Shown: positions 7,802 to 16,367 of the stretch, in pieces | How the letters are laid out: each line of letters begins with the position of its first letter | Numbering within the stretch: the stretch's first letter is position 1 | NCBI RefSeq assembly: GCF_020329485.1 | Contig: NZ_JAGKJI010000011.1 | Location: 62,001-126,000 of the forward strand | Reading direction: 5' to 3' | From: Bradyrhizobium cenepequi | GTDB taxonomy: Bacteria > Pseudomonadota > Alphaproteobacteria > Rhizobiales > Xanthobacteraceae | DNA: 64,000 nt | The notes under the pieces: generated by a model | What the model saw: only the letters and a program-made list of their open reading frames with translations | Databases searched by the model: none | Told to the model about the DNA's origin: nothing | Made by a program: the position numbers and the translations under genes

Positions 7802-9310
7802 ATGTCCTGGCCTTCTCGTAACCTCGGTTGCTGCTTCGATCCGTCAAAAGATCCTGCCAAGGTTGCGATCATCGATCTTCGTCAACCGGACCGGCCGGAA
7901 GAAGTCACCTACGCCGGGCTTGATGCCGCTTGCAATGCGGTGGCCCGCGGCCTGCTCGCCAAGGGGCTGAAGCAGGGCGACCGCATCGGCATCATGTCGC
8001 TGAATTCGGCGCGGATGATCGCAGTCTATCTCGGGATCATGCGGGCCGGCATGGTCGCGGTGCCGATCTCATTCAAACTAGCGCGGGAAACCGTCAATTA
8101 CATCGTCAGGGACGCCGATCTTCGGGCGGTGTTCCACGATCACGAGCGGGCGTCGCTGGTGCCAGATCATTTGCTCGGCATCGACTTCGATACCGCCGAG
8201 GGCTACGCAGCGCTGCTCGACCACGGTCCGTTCACCGCGTTCGAACCGAATGGCCGGGAGATCGCCACGATCCTCTATACCTCCGGCTCGACCGGCATGC
8301 CGAAAGGCGTGGTGCTCTCGCATGCGTCGCAGATGTGGGCGCTGGATACCGCGGCACGGGCCGGTGATCGCTCGCAGCACCGTTACATCGTCGCCGCGCC
8401 GATGTTCCACATGAATGCGACGATCAGCGTCAAGACGGCGCTGCACGCCCGAGCATCGATGGTGTTGCTGCCCGCCTTTGATGCGCGGCCTTACGCCCAG
8501 GCGATCGCCAAATATCGGGTCACCTGGCTGACATCGGTGCCGACCATGATGGCGATGCTAGCGCGTGAGCGCGACCTCATCGGAATGCTCGATTTCTCGT
8601 CGGTGACCAACGTGATGATGGGATCGGCGCCGCTGACCAAGTCGCTGGTCGAGAAGGTCCAAAATCTTTTCCCAGGTGCAGCGATCAGCAACGCTTACGG
8701 CACCACCGAGGCGGGACCGGGCGTGTTCGGTCCGCATCCCGACGGGGTGCCGCGGCCGGATACGGCACTGGGCTATCCGGTGCCGGGCGCGCTGGCCGAG
8801 CTTCGGGAAGGGCCATCTCCGTACGAGGGCGTGCTTTACATGAAGAGCCCGATGTTGACGGAGGGCTACAACAACCAACCCGAAAAGACCGCTCAAGTGA
8901 TGCGCGACGGATGGTATCGCTCCGGCGATATCATGCGTCGCGACGAGAACGGCTTCTTCCACTTCCTCGGCCGCGCCGACGACATGTTCGTGGTCGGCGG
9001 CGAGAATGTCTGGCCGGGTGAAGTCGAAAAGCTGATCGAGCGGATGCCGGGTATACACCAGGCCGCGGTCGTGCCTGTGCCCGACGAAATCAAGGGCATG
9101 CTGCCATTCGCCTTCGTCGTGCCGCAGGACGGCGCCAAGGTCGACGAGGCCGCGATTAAGAAATTCACGATCGATAATGGACCCGCCTTCGCGCATCCGC
9201 GTTTCGTCGAATTCCGGTCTGCGATTCCGCTGTCGGCGACCAACAAACCCGATCGCCGCCTGCTGACCGAGGAAGCCGAACGGATCGTGCTCCGGCGCCG
9301 CGCCCGATGA
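7802..9310 (+). CDS. Acyl-CoA ligase, AMP-forming
   Basis: Adenylate-forming enzyme of 502 residues that activates a carboxylic acid with ATP and CoA. The P-loop-like motif ILYTSGSTGMPKGVV is at about residues 157-171. The AYGTTEAGPG motif, the YRSGDIMRRDENGFF hinge region and the FVVGGENVWPGEVE segment follow in order. The ATG at 7802 has GGAG 8 bases upstream; a GTG at 7793 is an in-frame alternative. It lies 148 bp after the binding protein and probably supplies the CoA thioester used by the thioesterase, SDR and dehydrogenase genes upstream. Substrate chain type cannot be read from the sequence. Confidence 0.87.
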   Translation: MSWPSRNLGCCFDPSKDPAKVAIIDLRQPDRPEEVTYAGLDAACNAVARGLLAKGLKQGDRIGIMSLNSARMIAVYLGIMRAGMVAVPISFKLARETVNYIVRDADLRAVFHDHERASLVPDHLLGIDFDTAEGYAALLDHGPFTAFEPNGREIATILYTSGSTGMPKGVVLSHASQMWALDTAARAGDRSQHRYIVAAPMFHMNATISVKTALHARASMVLLPAFDARPYAQAIAKYRVTWLTSVPTMMAMLARERDLIGMLDFSSVTNVMMGSAPLTKSLVEKVQNLFPGAAISNAYGTTEAGPGVFGPHPDGVPRPDTALGYPVPGALAELREGPSPYEGVLYMKSPMLTEGYNNQPEKTAQVMRDGWYRSGDIMRRDENGFFHFLGRADDMFVVGGENVWPGEVEKLIERMPGIHQAAVVPVPDEIKGMLPFAFVVPQDGAKVDEAAIKKFTIDNGPAFAHPRFVEFRSAIPLSATNKPDRRLLTEEAERIVLRRRAR

Positions 9311-9819
9311 TCTTTAACTAGGTAAAATCAGTCCGCCACATCTCGTTCGGAGGGGGCCACCTTCCGGAGGCCTCAGGCAACATTTCAGTTACCGCGCATT
9401 TGCGACGCGCGGTGATGGCTATGTTGAGGAGAACTTCGATACCTTGCCGGGCAAGTGACGTCAGGGCGACTTCGGCCAGCCGCCCCATTCCCTAGTCCTT
9501 GGAAAACGCGCGCCGCGGAAAAAATCAACAACTTAGAGAGTGCTCACTGCGTGGGACGCGGGTCTCGTTTGGCTGCACTTGGCGTCCTCGTGCAGAGCAT
9601 AGGCATCTGCAATTCGACCAACCGTAAGTATCCGGTGTTGCGAGCCTCGGAGTGAACCTACTCAGTTAAAGGCTCAAGGCCTGGTTGGATCGCGCACCGC
9701 ATCATCACGGAGCGAAATAGTCGAATTTTCGATTTGAATTGGACGGCAATCCTCGGCTCGTCGATCAATCCGCGACGAGAGCTCCGGCGCCCAGAAGGCC
9801 GGACGGGGGAGGTTGAAGA
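9311..9819. other. Intergenic stretch with no convincing gene
   Basis: About 510 bases between the CoA ligase and the MFS carrier gene. A 66-codon frame at 9455-9655 has no recognisable domain or good ribosome site. A short palindrome, TCGAA-TT-TTCGA at 9721-9732, lies 88 bp before the carrier and might be a regulator site. Nothing else was recognised. Confidence 0.5.
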
Positions 9820-11232
9820 ATGGCGCGATCCGCCGAACTCATCGATATCAACGCGGGCGAGCGCCTCGACCGGCTGCCGATTTGCGGTTTCCATTGGCGC
9901 ATCCTGGCCCTGATCGGCGCCGGCATGTTCCTCGACGCGTTTGACATCTATCTCGCCGGCGGTGTGCTCGGGACGGTGCTCAAGGAGGGCTGGTCCACGC
10001 TCGAGCTCAACGCCGCGTTCGTCTCCGCGACTTTCGTCGGAATGACGATCGGTGCATGGTTCTCCGGCATCCTCGGCGACCGCTTCGGCCGCCGCTTCTC
10101 CTACCAGGTAAACCTCGCGATCTTCGGCCTGGCGTCGATCGCTGCGGCCTTCGCGCCCAGCATGGTCATCCTGATCGGCCTGCGCTTCATCATAGGCATC
10201 GGCCTCGGCGCGGAGATCGTCGTCGGCTACGCCACCCTGACGGAGTTCGTGCCGGCGTCCTCGCGCGGGCGCTGGATCGGACTGTTGGCCGTGATCACCA
10301 ATTTCTCGTTGTTCGCGTCCTCCATGGTTGGCCTGTGGGTGATTCCGACGTTCGGATGGCGCTACATGTTCGGCCTCGTCGGCGTTCTCGCCATGATCGT
10401 CTGGTTCCTGCGCAAGTCGATGCCGGAATCACCCCGCTGGCTCGCGGCGAACGGGCGCGCGGACGAAGCCGAGAAGATTCTTGAGGCCATCGAGGCGGAG
10501 GCGGCGCGCAAGGGGACGCTCGCGCCCGTCGCCGCAAAGACATCTACGGAAGACAGCGCCGGCCCGGTCTGGCGACTGTTCCAGCCGCCATACCTTGGAC
10601 GCACGCTGCTTGGCAGTTTGTTGCACATCGTCGTCGGGTTCAGTCTCTACGGTTTCATCGGCTGGCTTCCGACTTTCATGGTGAAAGGCGGCCACAGCAT
10701 CGTCTCCTCGCTTGGCTACACGACGGTGATGGCGTTGGGTGGGCCGGTCGGGTCGCTGATCGGACTCGCGCTCGCAGACCGGCTCGGGCGCAGGCTGTCG
10801 ATCGTCGGATCGTCGATCGTGGCGGCGGCGCTCGGTATCGCGTACCCGCACATGTCGGACGGCGTCGCACTCGCGTGCACGGGCTTCCTGCTCGTCACGT
10901 CAATCTACGTCATGCTAGCGACAGGCTTTGCCATGCACGTTCCCGAACTCTTCCCGACGCGCTATCGGCTTCGCGGCACGGCCATCTGCGCGACTTCAGG
11001 ACGCATCGCGACCGCGCTGGTCCAGTACGTCGTGGTCGCGATCTTCGCCTGGCAGGGCCTGACCGGCGTACTGACGACCTTGGCTGGCATTCTCGTCTTC
11101 CAAGCTGTGATCTTCCTGGTCTTCGGTTTCGAGACGAAGGGGCGGTCCTTGGAGAGCGCCTCGGCGGTGACGGACACGCATAGCGAAAGCCCGGCCTCGG
11201 TTTCGCAAAGGCCGGCGGACATCGGCGTCTAG
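9820..11232 (+). CDS. MFS transporter (metabolite:proton symporter type)
   Basis: Inner-membrane carrier of 470 residues with about twelve hydrophobic segments. The MFS loop signature is GDRFGRRFSYQ after the second segment (about residue 87) and is repeated in weaker form as ADRLGRRLSI in the second half. The RWIGLLAVI/YRLRGTAIC pattern resembles the aromatic-acid and sugar-acid proton symporters. GGGGGAGG precedes the ATG. It is followed, with convergent ends overlapping by 4 bp, by the LysR gene, and beyond that by a HAD hydrolase and a CoA-transferase. It probably imports the acid those enzymes process. Confidence 0.85.
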   Translation: MARSAELIDINAGERLDRLPICGFHWRILALIGAGMFLDAFDIYLAGGVLGTVLKEGWSTLELNAAFVSATFVGMTIGAWFSGILGDRFGRRFSYQVNLAIFGLASIAAAFAPSMVILIGLRFIIGIGLGAEIVVGYATLTEFVPASSRGRWIGLLAVITNFSLFASSMVGLWVIPTFGWRYMFGLVGVLAMIVWFLRKSMPESPRWLAANGRADEAEKILEAIEAEAARKGTLAPVAAKTSTEDSAGPVWRLFQPPYLGRTLLGSLLHIVVGFSLYGFIGWLPTFMVKGGHSIVSSLGYTTVMALGGPVGSLIGLALADRLGRRLSIVGSSIVAAALGIAYPHMSDGVALACTGFLLVTSIYVMLATGFAMHVPELFPTRYRLRGTAICATSGRIATALVQYVVVAIFAWQGLTGVLTTLAGILVFQAVIFLVFGFETKGRSLESASAVTDTHSESPASVSQRPADIGV

Positions 11233-12131
11233 CTCAGGTCGGAGCAGACCGCTCTGATCCGATCGCGAAGCCACCCGTTCGCACTGCTCTGATCGTACCG
11301 CCGATGCCAGTACAACATCCAATCGAAAAGCACGGACTCGAAGGGCAACTCCTCCATCCTGAGGTCGTTCTCCATCAGGACGGCGGCGAGATGCTTGGGC
11401 ATCACCACGAGCAGATCGGTCCCCTTCAGCACGTGAGGCACGACGAGCCAATGCGGCACATTCAAAGCGATCTTTCTTCGGTGACCGCGCTCGGCGAGCA
11501 CGTCGTCGACGAAGCGAAGGTCTGTCGGGCTCATGGAAACCTTCATCTGCTCCTGGGCAATGAAGCGCTCAAAGGTCAGCCGTCCGCGCTTGATCGGATG
11601 GCGATCGCGCATCAGGCAGACCATGCGGTCGCGGAGAAGCGTCTCCGATCGGATCGACGCGGAGTGCTCCAGACCCATGCTGACCGCGACGTCGATCTCG
11701 TCCCGCTCGAGCGCGTCTACGGTCAGCGACGGCGGCAGGTGGATCGTGTTGTAGGAGATCCGGGAGCCCACCGGCCTTGCGGCGGCTAGTTTCGGAAGCA
11801 GGAGGCAGGCGAGAATGTCCGACATCCTGATGGTGAAGGTGCGTTCCGTTCGGTTCGGATCGAAAGCGGCATCGCTCACCATCACGCGCTCGACCTGGCG
11901 CAGGACTTGGCGCAGCGGCTCCGCCAATTCGGTTGCCCGGGGCGTCGGCTTCATTCCGGTCGTTGTTCGCACCAGAAGCTCATCGTCGAACATCGCACGC
12001 AACCGGTTGAGCGCATTGCTCATCGCCGGCTGGCTGAGGCCAACGCGGTCGGCTGCCTTCGTCACATGGCGCTCGGTCAGGAGGGCGTCCAGCGCAACGA
12101 GCAGATTGAGGTCGATGGAGCGAAGGTTCAT
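11229..12131 (-). CDS. LysR-family transcriptional regulator
   Basis: A 300-residue LysR protein of the NodD/LinR-like branch. The helix-turn-helix is residues 1-60 (MNLRSIDLNLLVALDALL, then VTKAADRVGLSQPAMSNAL) and a type II periplasmic-like effector domain follows from about residue 90. It is divergent from the HAD gene with 94 bp between them. That gap contains a T-N11-A site at 12137-12151, so it probably controls both itself and the HAD/CoA-transferase pair, and perhaps the MFS carrier. Confidence 0.9.
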   Translation of the reverse strand: MNLRSIDLNLLVALDALLTERHVTKAADRVGLSQPAMSNALNRLRAMFDDELLVRTTTGMKPTPRATELAEPLRQVLRQVERVMVSDAAFDPNRTERTFTIRMSDILACLLLPKLAAARPVGSRISYNTIHLPPSLTVDALERDEIDVAVSMGLEHSASIRSETLLRDRMVCLMRDRHPIKRGRLTFERFIAQEQMKVSMSPTDLRFVDDVLAERGHRRKIALNVPHWLVVPHVLKGTDLLVVMPKHLAAVLMENDLRMEELPFESVLFDWMLYWHRRYDQSSANGWLRDRIRAVCSDLS

Positions 12132-12136
12132 CGCTC

Positions 12137-12151
12137 ATTCATAGTGTGAAT
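12137..12151. promoter_or_regulatory. Likely LysR box (ATTCA-N5-TGAAT)
   Basis: Perfect inverted repeat ATTCA-TAGTG-TGAAT fitting the LysR T-N11-A rule. It lies between the divergent LysR gene (start 12131) and the HAD gene (start 12226), where a recognition site for autoregulation and activation would be expected. Confidence 0.55.
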
Positions 12152-12225
12152 AACGAGAGAGCACAAATCCATTTCATCGATGGCGGCAGGGTTCGTACAA
12201 CGCGAGTCCAAACAAGGAAGCGCAA

Positions 12226-12927
12226 GTGAGCTTTGAGACGATCAAGAGCGAAGTGAAGCTCTGCATGTTCGACCAGTACGGCACGGTCGTGGACATGCAG
12301 GGCGGCCTGACCAAGATCGCCGCGCCGCTCCTCGAGAAGAAGGGATGGAACGGTGATCCAAACTCATTTGTCACCTGGTGGCGGCGTACGCACTTCGAGA
12401 ACTCCATGATCGACGCGCTGCTCCATCGCGAGCACACGCCGTACCGTGAGATCGGCCACCGCGCCGTCGCCCACGTCATGGACCGCGCGAAGATCGCCTA
12501 CACGATGGACGACGTCCGCTACCTGGTTGGCGAGATCGAGAAGCTGATGCCGTTTCCCGAGGTCCCGGAAGCGCTCGCGCGGCTGCAGACCAAATACAAG
12601 CTCGTCGTCCTGTCGAACGGCGATCCGGATATGCTCGAGACCGCGAAGAAGTACCACAAGATCCCATTCGATCGGGTGATCTCCGTGGCCGAAGCCAATT
12701 CCTTCAAGCCGCACGCCGCGACCTACACAAGGGCGGCCGAGATCATGGGCGTTAAGCCCGAGCAGGTCCTGTTCGTCGCCAATCACGCCTTCGACTGCAT
12801 CGGAGCCAAATCCGCCGGCATGCGAACGGCCTTTATCGATCGGCGCAGCCGGTCGTTCGGCATCACACCGCATCAGCCCGACATCCTGGTGCCGACGATG
12901 AAGGATCTCGCCGATGCGATCGTCTGA
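12226..12927 (+). CDS. HAD-superfamily hydrolase, haloacid dehalogenase type II-like
   Basis: A 233-residue HAD hydrolase starting with GTG. Motif I is FDQYGTVVD, with nucleophile Asp16 and Thr20. Motif II is LSNGDP, the motif III lysine is in SFKPHAATY, and the terminal acidic motif is in FVANHAFDCIGAK. The overall layout is that of L-2-haloacid dehalogenases. However, the positions matching Ser175 and Asn177 of Pseudomonas L-DEX appear to be Ala and His, so dehalogenase activity is doubtful and phosphatase or another 2-substituted-acid hydrolase is possible. It overlaps the CoA-transferase gene by 14 bp, so the two products probably act in one pathway. Confidence 0.82.
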   Translation: MSFETIKSEVKLCMFDQYGTVVDMQGGLTKIAAPLLEKKGWNGDPNSFVTWWRRTHFENSMIDALLHREHTPYREIGHRAVAHVMDRAKIAYTMDDVRYLVGEIEKLMPFPEVPEALARLQTKYKLVVLSNGDPDMLETAKKYHKIPFDRVISVAEANSFKPHAATYTRAAEIMGVKPEQVLFVANHAFDCIGAKSAGMRTAFIDRRSRSFGITPHQPDILVPTMKDLADAIV

Positions 12928-14167
12928 TCGCGAACCGCTATCCGGCATCAAGGTCCTCGACCTCTGCCGGGTCGTCTCCGGTCCGTTCGCCACGATGCAA
13001 CTTGGCGACCTCGGAGCCGACATCGTCAAGATCGAGGATCCCCGCCACGGCGACGAAAGTCGCCGCTATGGGCCACCCTTCATCGCTGGCGAGAGCGCCT
13101 ACTTTCTTTCCGTGAACCGCAACAAGCGAAGTTGCGCGATCGATCTGAAGTCGGCGTCAGGTCGCGACACCGTGCTGGATCTGGCGTCCGTCGCCGACGT
13201 CGTGATCGAAAACTTCCGCCCCGGCACCTTGGAGAAGTGGGGACTCGGTTTTGGGGCGCTGCGGTCCAGAAAGCCGGACGTTATCCTGTGCAGCATTTCG
13301 GGGTTTGGCCGTACTGGCGGTGACGCCGGGCGCCCGGGCTATGATCTGATCCTCCAGGGCGAGTCCGGCGTGATGGACATCACCGGAGACCCGCACGGGC
13401 CGCCCACCAAGGTCGGAACATCGATTGCCGATCTCGTTACCGGCCTGTATACGTCCCAGTCGGTGCTGGCCGCGTTGATGCGCAAGAGCCGAACCGGCGA
13501 AGGCGGGCGGCTCGACGTCTCGATGCTCGACGCCATGGCCTCGCTCCTGACCTTCAACGCCGGCATGTACTTCGCCACGGGGCAGAGCCCCAGGCGTCGC
13601 GGAAACGTCCACCCTACGATTTCCCCGTATGAACCGTTTGAAGTCAGGGACGGCTGGATCAATGTTGGGGTCGCGAACGACAAGTTCTGGACGGCGTTCT
13701 GCGAGGTGATCGATCGGCCGGATCTGCTACAGGACGCACGTTTCGAAACTGCACCGCAGCGCGCCGCGAACAGGAACGAGCTCGTCGCGATCATCTCTCC
13801 AATCTTCGCGACTAAAACCCGCGTCGAGTGGCTCCAGGCGCTCGGCACGGCCGGCATCCCGTGCGGAGCGATCAAGTCCGTCGGCGAGGTATGCGAAACG
13901 CCTCAACTCAACGAGCGGGGGATGGTCCAGACCGTCCGACATCCGGTCGCGGGCGACGTGCGGTTCATCGCCAGGCCAACGCGCTTCGCAGACCAACCGC
14001 CGGCGCCCTCGACGCCGCCGCCGATGCTCGGCGAACACACGCGCGAAGTGCTTGCGGAATGGCTCGGTTGGTCGGACGATCGGATCGAGAATATTGCCGC
14101 CGAAGGAGCGTTTGGAGAGCGGCCAACCGCCGCTCTATCGGAATACAAGACGCGACTGCGACTGTGA
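12914..14167 (+). CDS. CaiB/BaiF (family III) CoA-transferase
   Basis: A 417-residue family III CoA-transferase, which moves CoA between carboxylates such as formyl-, succinyl- or crotonobetainyl-CoA and an acid acceptor. The opening GIKVLDLCRVVSGPFATMQL, the FRPGTLEKWGLG segment and Asp173 in VGTSIADLVTG (the position of the catalytic aspartate in formyl-CoA transferase) are clear. It starts inside the end of the HAD gene. Its 3' end overlaps by 33 bp the end of the PLP-enzyme gene on the other strand. It likely activates the acid imported by the MFS carrier. Confidence 0.9.
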   Translation: MRSSDREPLSGIKVLDLCRVVSGPFATMQLGDLGADIVKIEDPRHGDESRRYGPPFIAGESAYFLSVNRNKRSCAIDLKSASGRDTVLDLASVADVVIENFRPGTLEKWGLGFGALRSRKPDVILCSISGFGRTGGDAGRPGYDLILQGESGVMDITGDPHGPPTKVGTSIADLVTGLYTSQSVLAALMRKSRTGEGGRLDVSMLDAMASLLTFNAGMYFATGQSPRRRGNVHPTISPYEPFEVRDGWINVGVANDKFWTAFCEVIDRPDLLQDARFETAPQRAANRNELVAIISPIFATKTRVEWLQALGTAGIPCGAIKSVGEVCETPQLNERGMVQTVRHPVAGDVRFIARPTRFADQPPAPSTPPPMLGEHTREVLAEWLGWSDDRIENIAAEGAFGERPTAALSEYKTRLRL

Positions 14168-15448
14168 CGCGGCGCGAAACTGTTGCTTCTCGTGCACTGA
14201 CCACCATTGGGCTACGGCTTGAGCGACCTGGTCCCAAAGTGATGTAGGCAGGTCTGGGATCGCGATCCGAACTAGGTGGCGATCGTGTGTCTTGTCGTGG
14301 AACCATTCTGCCGCACCGAAATCGAAGCCGAAACTTCCTGCATGACGCAACGGCAATCCGGCCTTGCTCAAGTCGTAGCACAAATCGGCCGCCATCTGCT
14401 TCGCCTGCCTCTCATCCAACATTCGCTTCGGCGCGAGCGTCACATAGAGTCCGTGAGCGAAACGAAGTTCCGCCAACGAGCCGGCGAGCGCGGATGCAAA
14501 ATAGCGCGCAGTCCTCCTGCCGTTCCGCAAGATTGCCGAGACCCGCTTGTTGGTGAGATCCCAATAGGCTTCCGTTCCGACATAGGGCGGGAAATGCGCT
14601 GGCAACGCTGCGCCGCCGAACAGGCGAACGGCCTTTCGCATTTCCCCGGCAAGGTCCTTCAGTTGCGCGTGATTCATGCAGCGCTTTTCGCAGTCGACGA
14701 AGACCGCGGAGCCGAGCCGGCCGTATTCCAACCCGAGGGAGTCGAGCTTGGTATGGCTGCGTACGAGCACAATTGGAATTTCCCAACGATGGGCCCAGCT
14801 CAGAACGCGGCGGATGCGTCCGGAGCTGCCCGAGAAACAGGTCGTATCGAAAACGACGAGATCCAGGCGCGGGCTCGCACAGCGGAGGGTCGCCTCGAAC
14901 GTGGCCGCGGGGGCACATGAATCCAGGAGAAGCACCCGCAATCCGCCGACTTGAGACGCGATCTCGTCGGGGGAACCTTTCAATACGACTAGCCGCAAAT
15001 GCCTGACATGGCTTTCGATCAGCTCCAGGGTTTCACTATAAGAGCCAGGTAATACCAATATGTCCGCGTCAGGCATCAATGGCGCCGATGCCAACAGCAG
15101 CGCCGATATCGCGGCCATCCCTGAAGAAGTATAGATCGTCTCATTGGCTGCCGAGTCGTCGAATTGATAATAGGATGGGCCGCGTACTTCCAAGTCGGCG
15201 CGTTGGTAGTCGTAGCTGAACTCGAATGGTCCCACGCGCAGTCGGCCCGGATACGCCCAGGCGGTCTCCGTGAGCGCCCAATCATGCAGCGCATGTTCCG
15301 CCTTCAGAGCCGCCGCCAGTTGAAATTTGTGCTCAATGACCTCAGCTATCGAGCCGGGCTGCCGCAGCAACAAAGGAGTGCCGAGGAAGCTGTTCAGCAA
15401 ACTAAGCTCTTTGTGCTTCCTGTGGAGATATGCCTCGAGTGTTTCCAT
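14135..15448 (-). CDS. PLP-dependent fold type I enzyme of unassigned function
   Basis: A 437-residue protein with the layout of fold type I PLP enzymes. A phosphate-binding YTSSGMAAISAL lies near residues 106-117, Asp201 in VVFDTTCF is the likely pyridine-nitrogen ligand, and SHTKLDSLGLEYGRLGS has Lys234 as the likely Schiff-base lysine. The SHTK-LD context recalls the Cys/Met-metabolism (cystathionine gamma-synthase) group, but the flanks do not match a family I can name. It stands alone: convergent with the CoA-transferase and divergent from the DUF6496 gene. No sulfur- or amino-acid-metabolism partner is adjacent. Function is open. Confidence 0.7.
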   Translation of the reverse strand: METLEAYLHRKHKELSLLNSFLGTPLLLRQPGSIAEVIEHKFQLAAALKAEHALHDWALTETAWAYPGRLRVGPFEFSYDYQRADLEVRGPSYYQFDDSAANETIYTSSGMAAISALLLASAPLMPDADILVLPGSYSETLELIESHVRHLRLVVLKGSPDEIASQVGGLRVLLLDSCAPAATFEATLRCASPRLDLVVFDTTCFSGSSGRIRRVLSWAHRWEIPIVLVRSHTKLDSLGLEYGRLGSAVFVDCEKRCMNHAQLKDLAGEMRKAVRLFGGAALPAHFPPYVGTEAYWDLTNKRVSAILRNGRRTARYFASALAGSLAELRFAHGLYVTLAPKRMLDERQAKQMAADLCYDLSKAGLPLRHAGSFGFDFGAAEWFHDKTHDRHLVRIAIPDLPTSLWDQVAQAVAQWWSVHEKQQFRAASQSQSRLVFR

Positions 15449-15649
15449 GCCCGGCCTTCAGTCGTCCCCGCGCATCAGCATTAACGTGTCCGGAGGGAAT
15501 TGGCTCCTTGGCCGCGCCTCCCGGGTTTTAGCCGTAAGACGCCTCGCGCTTGGGGCAGATGACTTCCGCAGTGCCCGGTTCCCATTATTGGATCGTTTCG
15601 TCGCTCCATACGTTGCCTCGTACGTGCTGAATCTTGATTGGAGCATGCG

Positions 15650-16153
15650 ATGCCACGAAAGGAGACCGTCCGAAAGGCCAAGCAGGACAAACGTGCGGGC
15701 AAGTCGCCGACCACGCAGGCCGGCGAGTTCGTGCGCGAAGAGATGGACAAGATTCGCCGCGGCGAGCATGGAGCAAGGTCACCGCAACAGGCCGTTGCGA
15801 TCGGTCTTTCCGAAGCGCGCCGTGCCGGCGTCGATCTTCCTCCGCCCACGAAACGGAAAGCCAAGGCGCGCACGCGCCGCAGCGCCAAGTATGCCTATGA
15901 GGCAGGCCAAGGCCGGCGCAAGACGCGGCGCCAGCCGCGCGTTTCGCGCGCAGTCAAGCAGGTGCTGAAACGCGAACCGCGAAGTTCGGCTTCGAAGCCT
16001 GCGTTGTCGCAACAGGCCAAGCGCGCCGCGAGCCGACGCAGTGCGGCATCACGTTCGGCTGCCGCCCGCAAGGCGGTCCGTACCAAAGGTACGAAGATCC
16101 GTTCGGCCGCAGCAAAGAAGGCCGCGCGCACGAGGACGCGGCGGAAACGTTGA
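15650..16153 (+). CDS. DUF6496 protein with basic histone-like tail
   Basis: A 167-residue protein in two parts. Residues 1-60 are a DUF6496-type domain (TTQAGEFVREEMDKIRRGEHG, then SPQQAVAIGLSEARRAG). From about residue 65 on it is almost only Lys, Arg, Ala and Ser with SAAARKA/RSAAAKKAA-like repeats, resembling histone H1 or AlgP tails. Such a tail should bind DNA or another polyanion without sequence specificity. The ATG at 15650 has GGAG six bases upstream and fits the domain start; TTG at 15638 is an alternative. Neighbours give no functional hint. No catalytic residues seen. Confidence 0.75.
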   Translation: MPRKETVRKAKQDKRAGKSPTTQAGEFVREEMDKIRRGEHGARSPQQAVAIGLSEARRAGVDLPPPTKRKAKARTRRSAKYAYEAGQGRRKTRRQPRVSRAVKQVLKREPRSSASKPALSQQAKRAASRRSAASRSAAARKAVRTKGTKIRSAAAKKAARTRTRRKR

Positions 16154-16367
16154 AGACGCCCGAGGTGAACGACAGTCGTGTTCTGAACGGTATCTAACGG
16201 CATCTGTTGGGCACGTTGGCGCGACCTGCCGGATCAGTACACGCGCTCTTTGGCGGGATCTGTAGTGGAGACGCGCGCGGCCATCATCGTCGAGCCAGAT
16301 TGCCGATACACATTGGTTTAGAGCTTCGCGGCGCCAGTCGGCCTGCGCGTTGCTTAGGGGTACGAAT

